Positions 49,321 to 62,452 of a DNA stretch of 64,000 bases are shown here, piece after piece (within the stretch, counting starts at the first letter, position 1; each line of letters starts with the position of its first letter). Both the position numbers and the translations under genes were made by a program. This stretch comes from Cymodocea nodosa (lineage: Eukaryota; Streptophyta; Magnoliopsida; Alismatales; Cymodoceaceae), in contig CM072340.1 of NCBI GenBank assembly GCA_036874045.1, positions 21,441,001-21,505,000 on the forward strand, given 5' to 3'. Under the pieces are notes generated by a model. That model did no database searches. It was not told the DNA's origin and was given only the letters and a program-made list of their open reading frames with translations.

Positions 49321-52219
49321 ATGTTCGGTGCCTCCTCCTCCTCTTCCTTCCCTTCGTTGTACGTTTATTCGATAAGAAGTAAACCCACGTCTTCAGAGAT
49401 CGAGATGAAAGTGCCGTCTTCCTCCTCCTCCTCCTCCTCTTCACTTTCATCTCTACCTTCCTCTGGCTCTTTGGGTTCTCCTCCACGTCGTCCTTCTTCT
49501 TATTCTTTTTCTTCTTCGAGAAGGAAGTGCTTCCACCTTCCATCCGCCACCTATGGGGTGACCACAGTGGTGATGTTTGTAGTGTCAGTTTCTCTTCTAC
49601 TCATGTCCACCATCGTGTTACACATCTATTCGTCTCCTCCTTCCTACTTGTCCTCCACTTCTTCTTCTTTTGAAAGAAAAGTCGCTGCTACGACCAGCGA
49701 TGGCGCACCGGCCGGAGGAAAGGAACTTGCGGTGGGTTCTACTCTTTCGCCTCAACTGACAAGCCCTCGGTTCCAGTCTGTTGCAGCACCAGCGCCGACT
49801 TCTGTAAGACTCGATCTCTCTTCCGCTCCTCCTCCTCCTTGATTGCTTCATGGATTAGTCAATTAATATTTAGGATGTGGTGATAAGTTTGATAAATTAA
49901 AACACAAACAAGCATATGTATGTTTCTATGAGTTCATGGTCTACCAAGGGTAGGAAGATTAAACCCCAATAAATTTGGAATCATCGATCATGCAATGATC
50001 GATATATATATGTTGGTAGTAGTAAAACGTACATCATCCATTAAAGCACAACTAAAATTAATTGATGGCGAATGATATATCTTACTTCCTTATATAAGTT
50101 CAATTCAAATTCTATTTCTGTTTTAGCGATGTAAGACTTTTACTTGATACATGAATGATGAATTCAGGACACAACAAGAAAAATAAAGGTTGTCAAAAAA
50201 AAAAGAAAACTGTTGATGGTATAAACAACAGGAACATTTTCTCAACTTTATTCCAAGGGATCCAAGATGAGCCAACCCGTGAGAATATCATATCATGTTG
50301 CTTGAGGTCATACTACTGGAATGATAGTTGGGATTTGGATAACGCCAAATCTTATGGTAGGTGCCGAAGCAAAGCCCCGTAGTTTGACAGTTCGTTCCAG
50401 CCAATTTTCCTTAACAGAGTAGGGTATGGATTAATATTATTACAATCAAGGTTTTGGCAAGTTTATTTTTAGCAACGAATTTTGTATAACTTACGTTTAG
50501 GGATTTTTAAGACTTAATTAATTATCTGGAACGTGGTTTGAACAAAATTGTTAATTATCATGAGGAGGACTGGATAGCTAGAGTCGGTTCCAGCCGGCCA
50601 ACTGGTAGCCATCGGATCGTTGATTTCCCATTCATCCATCTACCGTGGAAATTTGATCTTACGGTCGTCCCCTTACAACGTACTTTGGAAAAAACATCAC
50701 TCGATCTAAGTTGAAAACCATCTGATGTATGTGATTATCCAAGTTCTAAAAAAAAAAACACTTAGAATTCCATGTTTGTCCCTTAACACAACTTAGATAA
50801 TCATGTATTGTGTCAATTCAAAATTAACAAAAGGGGTAAACATGGAATTCTAAGTGTGTGTGTGTGTTTTTATTAAAATGTGAATCTTTATTAACTAATT
50901 AAACATGTATTTAAAATAATAAAATAAACTCGATCGATGGGTTAATTTCTCAGGCGCCAAAAATGGAGGTGATCGAACTGGGACTGGTGAGAGCTCGATC
51001 CGCAATAAGGAAATCCATTCGAGAACCCAATCGAACGTATTCAACACCAGCCGATGGCGGCGGCGACTACGTTCCCAAAGGCCCGACGTACAGGAACGCC
51101 CTCGCATTCCATCGGTACGTACGCCACTGATCATGGATTAATTAACTGGCTGCTCATTCGTTTCATCGTCAAACTCTGTTCGATCTGTGTGTACGTGATC
51201 TGATCAGCAGAAGCTACCTGGAGATGGAGAAGGTGTTCAAGGTTCACGTGTACGAAGAAGGAGGGCCGCCGTTGTTCCACGATGGTCCTTGCATGGGCAT
51301 ATACTCCATGGAGGGCAGATTCATCCACACCATGGAGATGGAGACGCGGTTCAGAACCAGACGCCCCGACGAAGCACACGTCCATTTTCTTCCCTTCAGT
51401 GTCAAGAGGATGGTCATGTACCTGTACGATGAACGGGCGAAGAACAGGAAGCCCATATTGCGCACGGTCGACGACTACGTCCGCGTCGTCGGCCAAAGGT
51501 ATCCTTACTGGAACCGAAGCGGCGGGGCGGACCATTTCATGCTCTCCTGCCACGACTGGGGGCCGTACGCGTCGTCGTCGACGCCTTACCTGTACGATAA
51601 CTCCATCAGAGTCCTGTGCAATGCCAACACATCCGAAGGATTCAACCCAGCCAAAGACGTCTCCTTGCCCGAAATAAATCTCAAGACCGGCCTCACCTTG
51701 GGCATCATCGGCGGCCCACCGGCGTTCGATCGACCGATCCTTGCGTTCTTCGCGGGTGGACTGCACGGACCCATCAGGCCGATACTACTGGACCACTGGC
51801 AAGGCAAAGACGAGGAGGTCCGAGTGTACGAGTACCTTCCCCAGGGTGTGTCCTACTACGACATGATGAGGAGGAGCAGGTTCTGCCTCTGCCCCAGCGG
51901 CTACGAGGTGGCCAGCCCAAGGGTGGTGGAGTCCATCTACCTGGAATGCGTGCCCGTCATATTGTCCGACCACTACGTGCTGCCCTTCTCCGACGTGCTG
52001 GACTGGGACAAGTTCTCGGTGCAGGTGGGGGTGGAGGACATCCCCAACCTCAAGACCATACTCAAGGGCATATCGCCGAGGAAGTACGCCAGGATGCAGA
52101 GGAGGGTGAAGCTGGTGCAGAGGCATTTTGTGGTGAACGCCCCTCCTCGAAGGTTCGACGTCTTCCACATGATCCTCCATTCCATATGGCTCAGACGCTT
52201 GAACATCAGGATCGATTAA
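49321..52219 (+). CDS. GT47 exostosin-family glycosyltransferase, Golgi type II membrane protein
   Basis: Plant exostosin-domain GT47 enzymes add sugars to cell-wall polysaccharides or glycoproteins in the Golgi; the acceptor for this subgroup (At5g03795/At5g25310-like) is not settled. Three exons close in frame to 550 residues: 49321-49803, 50954-51114 and 51211-52219. Residues 31-66 are Ser/Pro-rich; residues 78-102 form a single membrane anchor; 103-200 is a stem. The exostosin domain starts at SYLEMEKVFKVHVYEEGGPP and includes HDGPCMGIYSMEG, DHFMLSCHDWGPY, RPILAFFAGG, FCLCPSGYEVASPRVVESI and VPVILSDHYVLPFSDVLDW, all family blocks, with the SGYE region expected to bind the nucleotide sugar. 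A second in-frame ATG at 49405 would also keep the anchor. The exon 3 acceptor is a CAGCAG pair. Confidence 0.93.
50954..51114 (+). other. Exon 2 of the glycosyltransferase gene
   Basis: This exon is listed because it is too short to stand out alone. It opens after TTTCTCAG, reads APKMEVIELGLVRARS through VPKGPTYRNALAFH, and closes at ATCG before GTACGT in phase 2. It joins the stem to the exostosin domain. Confidence 0.9.
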
Positions 52220-53301
52220 ATTAATATCGTTCATCGTCATTAATTGTTCTCTCTATGCCGTCAGTTGAGTAGACATACATATATATATGAAACATTCATT
52301 AATTGATGGTTACCTCCGATCATCTATCCATTCAAACTACTTACCACTTAAGTTTCACAAGTCAGTCTATTCAAAGTGAACCATAATTCCATTTTCATTT
52401 TTGTTCCACAGATCTCTATTCGATCTGCTGCAATAATCAATCAATCAAAAACTTTCTACCGAATGTCACATCATCTCCAATTAATACCGACGATCTACCC
52501 AATATACTGAAGTCTTGGATGCAAGATATTAAACTTCAAGTCAAAAACATTCACTGCAATTAATCAGCAAGCAAGTCATATTCTTGCAAAATCAATCAAA
52601 CTGGTAGACGTATGCAGGAGTGTTACCTCTTAAATTTGCCACCATATCCTCATGCACCACTGCGGACCGATCAACTCATGGGTCATTTGGGTACCACTGG
52701 TTCCTTCTCGTTCAACTTAAATTTCTCATTGTCAAACACTATTTGAACAAGCAAATCTTAATTTGAATCTGAAAAGAAAAATGAGCATTAAAAGGAGAAT
52801 CTAGAGAAGCAGGTGTGAGGGGCCACTTCTTTTGAGAATCCAAGAGAGAAGTGAGTGACTCTTGCCAAGAACCTGATGTTGGGTCGATGATAATTAAGTT
52901 GCAAACTCAATTATGTTTCCCAACTTCAGTTATGAAGTAAGTAAACAAGCCGCAATCAAGTACACTTCTTTATGATCTCAAGCAAATGCATCAACTAACC
53001 ACAGAAATGATGAGAGGCGACGATAAAAGCAAAAACTATGGTTTTGCTTGAATTTCTATTATTTTTTTTTTTATACTTTTTCCACTGTGATTTTACAATT
53101 AGGATTTTTTATGCAAAATTTTATATATTGAAAAAAAAAAACTAACTTCAAAGTTCAAGACAGAGAGAGAATCCCAACCCGATTAACAGAGAATCAAATC
53201 CGACAGATTTTTTTCGAAAAGAATCCGAAACCGAAACCGGATCCGACAGATTCACTGATGTCCGTCCTCACCTTGCGGCCTTCCACTTGATCACCCACGC
53301 G
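52220..53301. other. Spacer between glycosyltransferase and PCD genes
   Basis: This region holds the 3' UTR of the glycosyltransferase gene and the promoter of the next gene on the same strand. It is AT-rich. No coding exon, repeat or RNA gene is recognised. Confidence 0.55.
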
Positions 53302-55905
53302 ATGACGAGCGTCGCCGCCTTACGACAGACGCGATTCCTCCCTCTCTCGGTCCAAAAACAAAAGGCTAGTCCTTTCCCATCCCTTGTCCACCAACCATTT
53401 CCTTTTGTTAAGGACGGTTGTCTTGTCCCTGTTGTTCGCTTGTTTTCTATTGATCGGGCTAGTCTAGCGAGTGACGATCCTCGCATCACATTTTTTGCAG
53501 GCCTCGTCCGCCCGTGCAGCGGTGCGGTTGTTGGCTACTTCCCCATCTTCATCCCGTAGCAGCAAATTGGAGGCCATGGAAGGTAATCTAATTTATGTTC
53601 AGGCTGTCTTGGTTTTCTAGATTTCGTAGTTGACTGATATGCATTTCTGAACTTGACGTTTGACAAACGACCTTCCAAACTTCTAAAAGGATTTCCAACT
53701 GTTTTTCTTCCGCCCAAAGATATCCTATTTGGTCTATATAATTTGGTCAAGGCTTACGAATTATCTCGTAATCAAACAGAATACCAAATAAGTGATTTAT
53801 ATGTTGATGTTTCTGTGCTACATTATTTATTTATTTTTATTGCAGAAGAAATGCAACTATGCATGGTATAAAAGCCAGTAACGGTGGATTCCCTCTATAG
53901 GGTATCGCCTTACATAAACAGACATATGTCCATTTATGAGCTTCGGGTATTCTGATGTGGAAAATAAATATTATTTGATATTTGCAATGGTAGCATGTTG
54001 AACTATGTGAATTTTCCAATTTAGGATACAGTTATGCATGAACTTGTGTGCGTAATTACTATGTCTGAAGACGACAGATGAATTTAGGTGCTTCCATAAA
54101 TAAAACTCTAGTCAATCTGGACATCTTCTTAAGGTATATATTGATATTTATTGATACTTGAAATGGAATCATTGTTATCATGCCTATCTGTATGAATTCC
54201 GTATTAAGGAACATGGTATACCCGTGATTTCTACTCATATTAGATGTATTGCAGGTTTATTATAGAAAATAACTATCCAGTCAAGATTAATTTGCTCCTA
54301 TGCGTTTTATTAATGTTGCCACATTCATAACGTTGTCAGTCATTTCTTGTTACTTTTTGTGTCACTTTATCGACTACAATGTTATGTATTACTGTCAGCC
54401 AAGGAATGGCAATAATATTTCTTTTTGCATGCAAGATTTGTTACTTAAGAATTGTGTGCCTTGCCACTCAAAGGATATCCAACCAATGACGGAACAAGCT
54501 GCTCAAGAGTTACTTCCAAAGGTTTTCATTATGTATATTCATATGGGACAATACTCTTCACTGCTCGAGAGTTAAATTTTTGTTTTTATTTTGTTCTGTG
54601 CAAAAAGGTGGAAGGATGGAGCTTTCTAAACGAAAATGGAATCTTCAAACTTCACAGATCGTGGAAAGTGAAGAGTTTCTCAAAAGGGCTGGAGTTCTTT
54701 CAACTCGTAGCTGATGTTGCTGAAGCTGAAGGTAGGGAACTTTTATTTTGTGCACTCTAGTGCTACAGAAATTAACTTACTATGTGAATTCAACAAGTTT
54801 TAGAGTAACTTTACTAGGATTCAATTATAGGTATGGACCATGGACCCTTCCAGTGCTCCACATTCTTGGAAGCATCATGCAGTGTTTTCCCCTTTTTTGT
54901 TGAAATTCATGGTTAGAAGAATCATTCCACATGCATGAGGATGTATGATTGCAATATATACTTATATGGCTGCTTTGAAATGCATACTTGACTTTTAGAT
55001 TCCATAACTTTTTAATAACGTTCAATCAAATAACTTCTTGCCTAATTTCCTATTTTTGAAAAATCAATTTAATCTTGCGAATGTTAGTTTGTTGGTTTGT
55101 ATATGCAATTACTAATGTGTGTGTGTGTGTGTAAGTATATTAAAGGTCGTTTGCTTGAAAAAATTTCACCAAAAGTTTATAGCGCAACATGTTGGTCACC
55201 ATCTTTGTTAGCAGGGAATATTTTTTTGTACTTGTTATTCTTGCAACACGTAATGACATATTGTTTTCTGAAAGGATAATGCTTTGTATCGAATTTTTGT
55301 GAAGTGAGCTGCATTGGAACTGAAACTTGATACATATGTATTGGAACTATCTATTTTTGCAGGTCATCACCCCGATCTTCATCTTGTTGGGTGGAATAAC
55401 GTCAAGATTGATGTATGGACACATTCCGTTCGTATGTAATCCAAATCTTGCTTTTCAATTAATTTTTTCCAGCTATTTTGCGTCACATGTCTCTGTACAT
55501 GGCTGTCTTCTTTTATTTTGCCTATTGGACATTATCACGAGCGTATCAAACAGTTGGTAAGGAGAAAGTAGGCTAAAGTTGGTTTACAAGGATATAATCC
55601 TGCATGGATATATTTACCAACATGTTTTGTATTTTCTAAATGACCAAATTAGGTTTTAAAAAAGGCTTAGATGGTATGAAGAACCAGTAGCTACTTAACA
55701 ATGTATTACAATGAGCTTAGACAGTCTCTCTATTGTTGAGATTTTGATTTATATTATGATCTGGAATGGAAAATTGTGGCTGATAATTTCTACGTCTTTT
55801 GCAGGTGGATTGACGGAGAATGACTTCATTCTAGCGGCAAAGATTAGTTCTCTGAACTGGGAAGGACTTCTCAGTCGCAGAGTCCAAGCTTCCAGCAAGC
55901 AGTAA
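53302..55905 (+). CDS. Pterin-4a-carbinolamine dehydratase, organelle-targeted
   Basis: The enzyme dehydrates 4a-hydroxy-tetrahydropterins, recycling oxidised pterin cofactors; plant forms act in mitochondria or plastids, some with a link to moco metabolism. Six exons close in frame to 169 residues: 53302-53349, 53501-53582, 54436-54521, 54608-54731, 55363-55431 and 55805-55905. Residues 1-42 are Arg/Ser/Ala-rich without acids, as in transit peptides. The mature part begins LLLKNCVPCHSKD, then VEGWSFLNEN, LHRSWKVKSFSKGLEFF and the active-site block GHHPDLHLVGWNNV (His115, His116) with WTHSVRGLTENDFILAAKI. These match the family pattern. Exon 1's donor (GTCCAA) is weak and the 151-base first intron is the least certain part; other donors in the same stretch would alter only the transit peptide. 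Confidence 0.9.
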
Positions 55906-57572
55906 CCAGTCAAGCGGGTTGGTTTGCATCATAGCGAAATCTGCAAAATTCAGTGTTTATATAGTCGAATCATGATGGCCCCCAAAAAAAAAATCCAGCA
56001 GTTTGAATCTTAGTTGTTGTACTAGACCAGCCCTATGTGTGGTGCTGGTGCTTTGGAACTCTGTATTTGTCAAGCGTTATGTTGGACAACAGTATAGTAG
56101 GATCGATCCAGTACAGTAGGTCAGGGGATGTCACGTTGTGATCTCCTCTTTTCCTTCTCCTACGCAAGCACCTCCCCTTTACCATGTGGATTGATCATTG
56201 TGCTCCTCCAGTTGAAAGAAACTTGCATCATCGCAGCGATTGCAAACACTAGGCCATTAAATGATTTAAATATTCGACATGCTTTGACTGAATGAATTTT
56301 CTTTTAATTGGTTGGGTTGCGGGTCAAGGTGTAAAACATCGACACCCATATGCTGCCCATGGCTTGTCATGTTACTAGTGTTCTATCGCTTGGGAGCTTT
56401 TGCAGTTGCCATGTTTTAGGATTATTGCACGTAACAGCATTACGCTAAACATATACTGTGGTTGATTTTGTTGTTGATGGCGCATTTTCATTATTTCCTA
56501 GTTGTAGACATCTCTCTTAAAGGTTTAATTGTGGAAACTATGGTTCCAGGCGAAAATGGCCATTTCACTGTACAAAATGCTATCAGGTTGATTTCTTTAG
56601 AGGTGTTGTTGTATTCGTTTACAAATTTAAGGAGAATCGAACATATGAATTAAGTTGTTAGATGACTTTAAAAATACGACAAATTTTTTTAGTTCAATTA
56701 AATAAGTATTAGTTGTTGATAAAAAAGTTTAAAATATTCATCACTTTTGTTAAACTTCAATCGCTAATTTTTTTGATCAAAATATTAACACTTTTCCGAA
56801 ACTACATGACAAGTTGGCTGCAATCCATTAATTATGTTGTAACTGCAAGAATATTACAGGTCATAATGATAAATATAAAAATAGGTGTTACGTACAACTT
56901 TTACACCAAATATTTAGAGATTCTTTTTCCAACATTTTCTTTCAGACTTTTCTGGATAAAGCCTTCTGAAGTGTTCCTCGTTCTCGTCACCATTTTTATT
57001 AATATTTTAATTTAGAAAATAAAAAATGATATTCATCTATTATATAATTCGTCATGCATTAAATTTTTATATCAATCCGTGCTATTCTTGTTGTTTGAAA
57101 CCAATAGTTAAAATTTAATGGAAAAGCTGTTGAATTTTAAAAATTTTACATCATTAATAATTATTTAATTTAGGTATAAATTTTATTATGTGTTTATAAT
57201 CTTCCAATAATAAAATTTACCTCCTCTTATATTTATGAAAGACTAAGGGATTCCTTCTTTACGTTAAATTACGGAAAGCTTTACAGAATTACGAAAAGAA
57301 ACTTTGAATTAAGGAACAGCAGAAAAAATGGTAATCCACAAACCAAAAACACATCAGATCAAACTTTCACGTGGTAATATGTCTATCTTTTCCGTCTGCA
57401 TAGAATCTTCTTGTTAAAAAAATTTTAAATGTGAATAATTTTTTTAAAATACTTTTTTAACGGACGCATTTCACCGTACGAGCAGATCGGAGCGTTAAAC
57501 TGATAAGTCAATCGATCACACGACAACCTTCGGTGACGTGCAAGCAGTGCGCGTTCTCTCTCTATCTCTATA

Positions 57573-57608
<36 letters not shown>

Positions 57609-58005
57609 TATATATATATATAAATTGAGGGATCTACGTACAAAATATTCTGTAAAATCCACGTCAGAAGAAACATTGTTGCCAATAAAAAGGGGGAGGT
57701 ATTATTATTATTATGCGTCGTTCAAAAAAAAGATATTGTGCCTCCGCAAGCAACTGCAGCCGTCGATCTTACCCGTAACTCCGATCCAACGGGCCATGGA
57801 AGATCTCACCGTCACCCGCGTTACCGATGTCTGATGGATCTCCATAGAGGAATATATTAAAAAAAAGGGAAAAACAGAGAGAAAGGGAAGAGGGTAGGGA
57901 GGAAGGCAGAGGAGGAAGAGCGGGGGGGCGCCACATCTCATCCATTTTTCTAGGATTTTAGAAATCGAGGACGAGGGTTTAGTAGGGACGAGAAGGCCAG
58001 GGACC
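55906..58005. other. Spacer between PCD and GIP1-like genes
   Basis: This contains the 3' UTR of PCD, AT-rich spacer, an (AT)n run at 57576-57622, and the promoter and leader of the GIP1-like gene. Nothing else is recognised. Confidence 0.55.
57576..57622. repeat. (AT)n microsatellite
   Basis: An AT run of about 47 bases, broken once by GA, lies about 385 bases before the GIP1-like start codon. Confidence 0.9.
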
Positions 58006-61000
58006 ATGAGCAGCGGCAGCGCTGGAGGAGGGAGGGTGGATGACGGAGCGGGGGCGGTGTCCTCGTCGTCGTCGTCGTCGCCGGCGGCTGCGGCGTTGTT
58101 GATCCCGGCGGGTTCCAGGAAGATCGTGCAGAATCTCAAGGAGATTGTGAACCGCCCGGAGGCGGAGATCTACTCCATGCTCAAGGAATGCAACATGGAC
58201 CCCAGCGAGGCCGTCAACCGGCTCCTCAACCAAGGTCACGACTTTTTTCAATCCTTCCATGGTTTGGTTGGAAGACCCGGGCTTAAACCGTGATGATTGG
58301 CTTCGAAGTGATGGCGTCTTTCGGTGGTTTCGAAAGCTTTTTCGCGTTTTGTTTGGTCTTTCTCTTTCCTGTGTTACGTTTTATCGATCTGCTTGTGATT
58401 AGGATGGGACCATGTTCGGCCATTTTCCTTTTCGTATCTTCGGAAATATAACCAGAGGGAACGGTTTTGCCGTTACTTAGATTTTGCTTGTAAAAAATTT
58501 TATTAGCTTGAACTATTGTCAGTTTTATGTAGTGCTCCATGCGCTTCTCTGGTCGTTACCAGTGTTCCTAAAACCCTAGTTGGAGGATGGTATTATCCTA
58601 CCGAATGCTGTCTCACGTATTTTTTATGCCATGGAGATTGGCGCAGATCTTGCATCAAAGTTATTTTTTCCTTTCTGGTCTGGATTGAAGTCAATTCCAG
58701 GAGAGCCAGTTTTTGTATGGTATTGTCAATTAGTGATCTACACTTGGATAAGGGGTCGGACATACTGCAGTTGACGGAAGAGGTTTTGATCCTTTTTACA
58801 TGGAAGCTATCATTTTTTATTTTGAGCCGTTTGCTTTTCTGACTTTCAAGGAATCTAAACTGTATATTTTTAAAGTTGTACCAAATCCTTTGCAAAAGTA
58901 TTTCATTTGATTTAGTTGATTCAAAGAAATAATTGGAAGAAAGGGATTCGTGTGACTGAGTCCACGTAGTGAGATTATGGCTTGATTTGTTGTTGTTGTA
59001 ATTACTGGATAGGAGTATGAGGAGAAAATGAAACTAGAATATTGAGGGAAAGGAAAAATTTCCTCATTTGAAAGGTTGATAATTTAGGAAATTCTTTCTC
59101 ATGTTGGTTTTGATGATATAAAGGTTAATGATAGATATTTCGTAGGATATATTGAGTTCATTCTAGGAATTATGGTGATGCAATAAAAGGCCAAAGAAAA
59201 ATAGACAAGGTCAAGAAAGATGCAAAAATTCAAGATGCAGAAACTCTAGTAATGGTGAAAAGTGGAGTCAAGCAAAAATGGAGAAAATGAAGAGAGGAAG
59301 GAAAAACTCAGGAATGGATAAAATTTGCTGAAATTTGAAAAATTTTAAATGTAGTGTTTAGTTGTGAAAAATATATTTTAAGAAAAATTGTTAATCTCAA
59401 TGATGTTCTCTCACGTAAGAATTTTCATATGGTACACTTAGAACAAATGCATGCACTTGGAATAAATAATTAGAACCTATTTATACATTTTACTTAGAAA
59501 TTTCACTATCACAAAATTGATGTACTAATTTTGTAAAATGGAGTACTAATTTATGGATCAGGAATGCAGGCTGACTCTAGACCAGATCAGCATACTAATT
59601 TTTGGTTTCGGCATACCATTTTGAGGGATGATAATCACTAAACAGAAATTGATATATCATTTACCAATGTGGGAATACCATTTTTTGAGAGTACACTTGT
59701 AGTTACTATTTGGAATATCGTTATTGCAAAATGACATACCATTTGTCTAGGGCTTAGAATGTCTGGTACATGGATTTTTCCATCAGTATACTGATTGACT
59801 TTTAGAAAACTAGGGCTTACTTTCATTGACATATGGATTTTCTCATTGTTATACCAATCCATGTGGTCGTTAGAAAAACAGCATATTGAAGTGATCAATG
59901 GCATGCCAAATCCATTGAAAATAGAAAATGCATCTAGCCATTGTGTCTTTCTTTCTAGGCCATAAACTCTATATAAACCAATCCCTAGACCTTCCAATGA
60001 ACACGCAACACCCTAGTGCTTCCGACATCCAAATCACATTTCTAAGTTCTCATTGCACTCACCAAAGCATTTAGAAGGCAACCATTGCATTGCATATTTG
60101 AAGAATTTTAAGCATCACAATGAGAGCAATCAAGGAATTAGTGCTTCACTGTTGTAACTTAACTCACTAGGTTGTAGTGAGGGCTCCTAGGGTTGCGAGG
60201 AGGTGGAATTGGTGAACTTGGTTAAGGAAAGGTTTTGAACAATGAAGTTTTAGCCTGTAACAACACTAATTTGTGTAAACAGCAAGGTGTTGGCTTCAAA
60301 CACCACCATATTTGGTATCGAGCTCAAGTGGTGTTACTTGAGGAGTGGATGCAACTCTAGGCTTAGGGTGAACTACTATAAATTGTTGTGTTCTTATGGT
60401 TTGTGCTTTATTTATTTCATTTATGTTTATGACAATGCTTAGGGTGTAGGGTAATGCTTTATTAGTTGATCATATTAAATAAAATTGATTCTGTAAAATT
60501 TGCACTCCTTTCGTAATCAAGCATCCACAATATCAAAAAATCTGTTTCTTCTTTGATAAATCTCCTATAGTCATCATAGTCATAGTTATATCGAATTAGT
60601 TCAACCATTTCCAAACATCCATAGAAGTTCCTGGGCATACAACAGTTTAAATTCCTAAACAACATGTGTTTGCCGTCACCTGTGACAGGTTTTGGTATTA
60701 GGGACTTGCTTGTGACTTTTGTTGTTGTACTCTCCTATCATTCTGCACTGCTATGCTTGCATACTCTAACTTTTTTTTTATTAATATTAAAGGAGAAAAC
60801 TAAGATTATATCTTCTTTGAGTGGCTACATGGAGGAATACTAATATATAGGACTGCATTTACGGTTTCAGGGCTATTGCTTTGCATTTGGGTCTTGTTTT
60901 TCCTTTTTAGTTATTTCAGTTTTTTATAATAGCTTGAAACTTTAAAAAACTGGAGATGCTAACTTTTTTTTTACACTTTCTTAAACAACAGATACTTTCC

Positions 61001-62192
61001 AAGAAGTGAAGAGCAAAAGAGACAAGAAAAAGGAGGTTAACTCTTTTCTCTAGAAAGTTGCATGGCTTTTTATTATATGTCTGTCAAAATTTGTTAATAA
61101 AGTCTAGAAAATTGAGAAAGAATGTGGATGGCATTTTGAAACTTTTAGAAGAACTTTCTGGGCATTCTTAATTCTTTATTTACTTCATCCAACAATGATT
61201 AATTGATGCTTCTATGAATGATTTTTTTTCACACATTTGAGAGTTGAATGGGATTATTAAATATTGTAAATTCAGCACCAATGTCTGTGGAACATTGCCC
61301 ACCTCATTGTGCTCTAGATATGGATGCGTTATTTTAATTTTAGGAGTTATATTTGTAATATTAGAGATGATATGGACTATGAATAGTTTTGGTTTGCATG
61401 TTCCATAATTAATTTCCTGGAGCTTTTTAGATTTTAGAAGAGGACGTTTTTAAGGGGTCATGATCCATACGGACTGGCTTCTATTTCAGCAATTCAAGTC
61501 AAACTTTGTTTGGCTGCTTTGCCTAGCCTCACCTTAATAACGAGTTACACTGGGACCTTTCACGTGGACTAAGCTGTTTTTTGTTGCTTTAACTTTATTT
61601 CTTTCTTTTACATAACATGGTTGAACAAGGAAGAATTAGTAAGTAGAGAAATAATATTTATTGTCTTTTTTACTAGTAACTTATTAATCTAAAGTAGTAA
61701 TTTATAATGGATAATCCACAAAAAAAAAACTAGTCTAAAAATTCCAAGAGTGGATTGTTTACATGGGAACACTTTTTTTGCCCAAATTTTGAGATAAACC
61801 ATCTTCACTTTGTTCCATAATGGCATAGCATTTTTACCTCAGGCAAAGGATATATCAGAATCCAAAATTCGGGGGATGAATAGTACAATTAATCGTGGTG
61901 GAAGAGCTAGCAATGATCGTGCATCACGTGTTGGATCCAATAACTCAAGCTCATTTGGTAAATGTATTGGATCCTGATTCTTTTGTATTTATTTTAATGT
62001 GCAGGATTGTTTATAATATACATATCTGTTTTACATCTACAAAGATTATCTGTCAATGATGGCAGACTATGGTGGAACCCGGAGTAAGCCTTTTCTCAAG
62101 AAGGATAATGTCACAAATGCTGCACCTAATCCTTCCATTTTGGGTTCTGCTGTCTCAGGAAATGCTATAAGTATGGAAACTTTTTCCTCAAG
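58006..62192 (+). CDS. GBF-interacting protein 1-like (DUF1296) protein, 5' part, runs off the window
   Basis: GIP1 proteins bind G-box bZIP factors and raise their DNA binding or chaperone them in the nucleus. Four exons are in frame: 58006-58234, 60992-61035, 61843-61957 and 62066-62192 (donor AAG|GTCAGT, phase 2, continues beyond 64000). A Ser/Ala-rich start (residues 1-34, with a (TCG)n run) precedes the DUF1296 UBA-like domain: GSRKIVQNLKEIVNRPEAEI, YSMLKECNMDPSEAVNRLL and, across the intron, NQDTFQEVKSKRDKKKE. The later exons are Ser/Asn/Gly-rich linker, usual for this family. About 171 of an expected 800 or so residues are visible. Intron 1 (2.76 kb) holds a Ty1/copia LTR. After 62192 only intron sequence with repeats is seen to the right edge. 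Confidence 0.9.
59102..60311 (+). mobile_element. Ty1/copia (Sirevirus-like) LTR with primer site, fossil
   Basis: The stretch opens with TGTTGGTTTTGATGATATAA, a start typical of Sirevirus LTRs, and about 1.2 kb later reaches CACCACCA followed by TTTGGTATCGAGCTCAAG, where TGGTATC at 60315 resembles a tRNA-Met primer site. No element proteins follow, and no second LTR was seen in the window. It looks like a lone LTR with a stub, in the sense direction of the GIP1-like gene. Broken; age cannot be estimated without the partner. Confidence 0.6.
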
Positions 62193-62452
62193 GTCAGTGT
62201 TTATTATTTAGGAAAACATCCTAGCTCGTCTTAGTGTACATTCTATATAGATACTATATTTATTCACTTGCTGCCATGCTTGATTAGTAATATATTATGA
62301 GCATTTTTTCAAAGAGCTTCAATCTTCAAGATGTTCTAAATTTTTGTGATTTTTTAGATGAAGGATCTTTATTGTATTTATTGGGTAAAAAGGAACATTT
62401 TTTCTTTGATACAAGCTGTTGTACATTTACTCATTTTTTCACAGGTGGAGAG

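Noticed and set aside
51131-51766. 211-codon minus-strand frame opposite the glycosyltransferase
   Set aside because: It is the antisense shadow of a GC-rich exon whose plus-strand frame matches the exostosin domain; no family signature of its own.
59638-59997. 119-codon minus-strand frame
   Set aside because: It lies wholly within the copia-type LTR and has no family.
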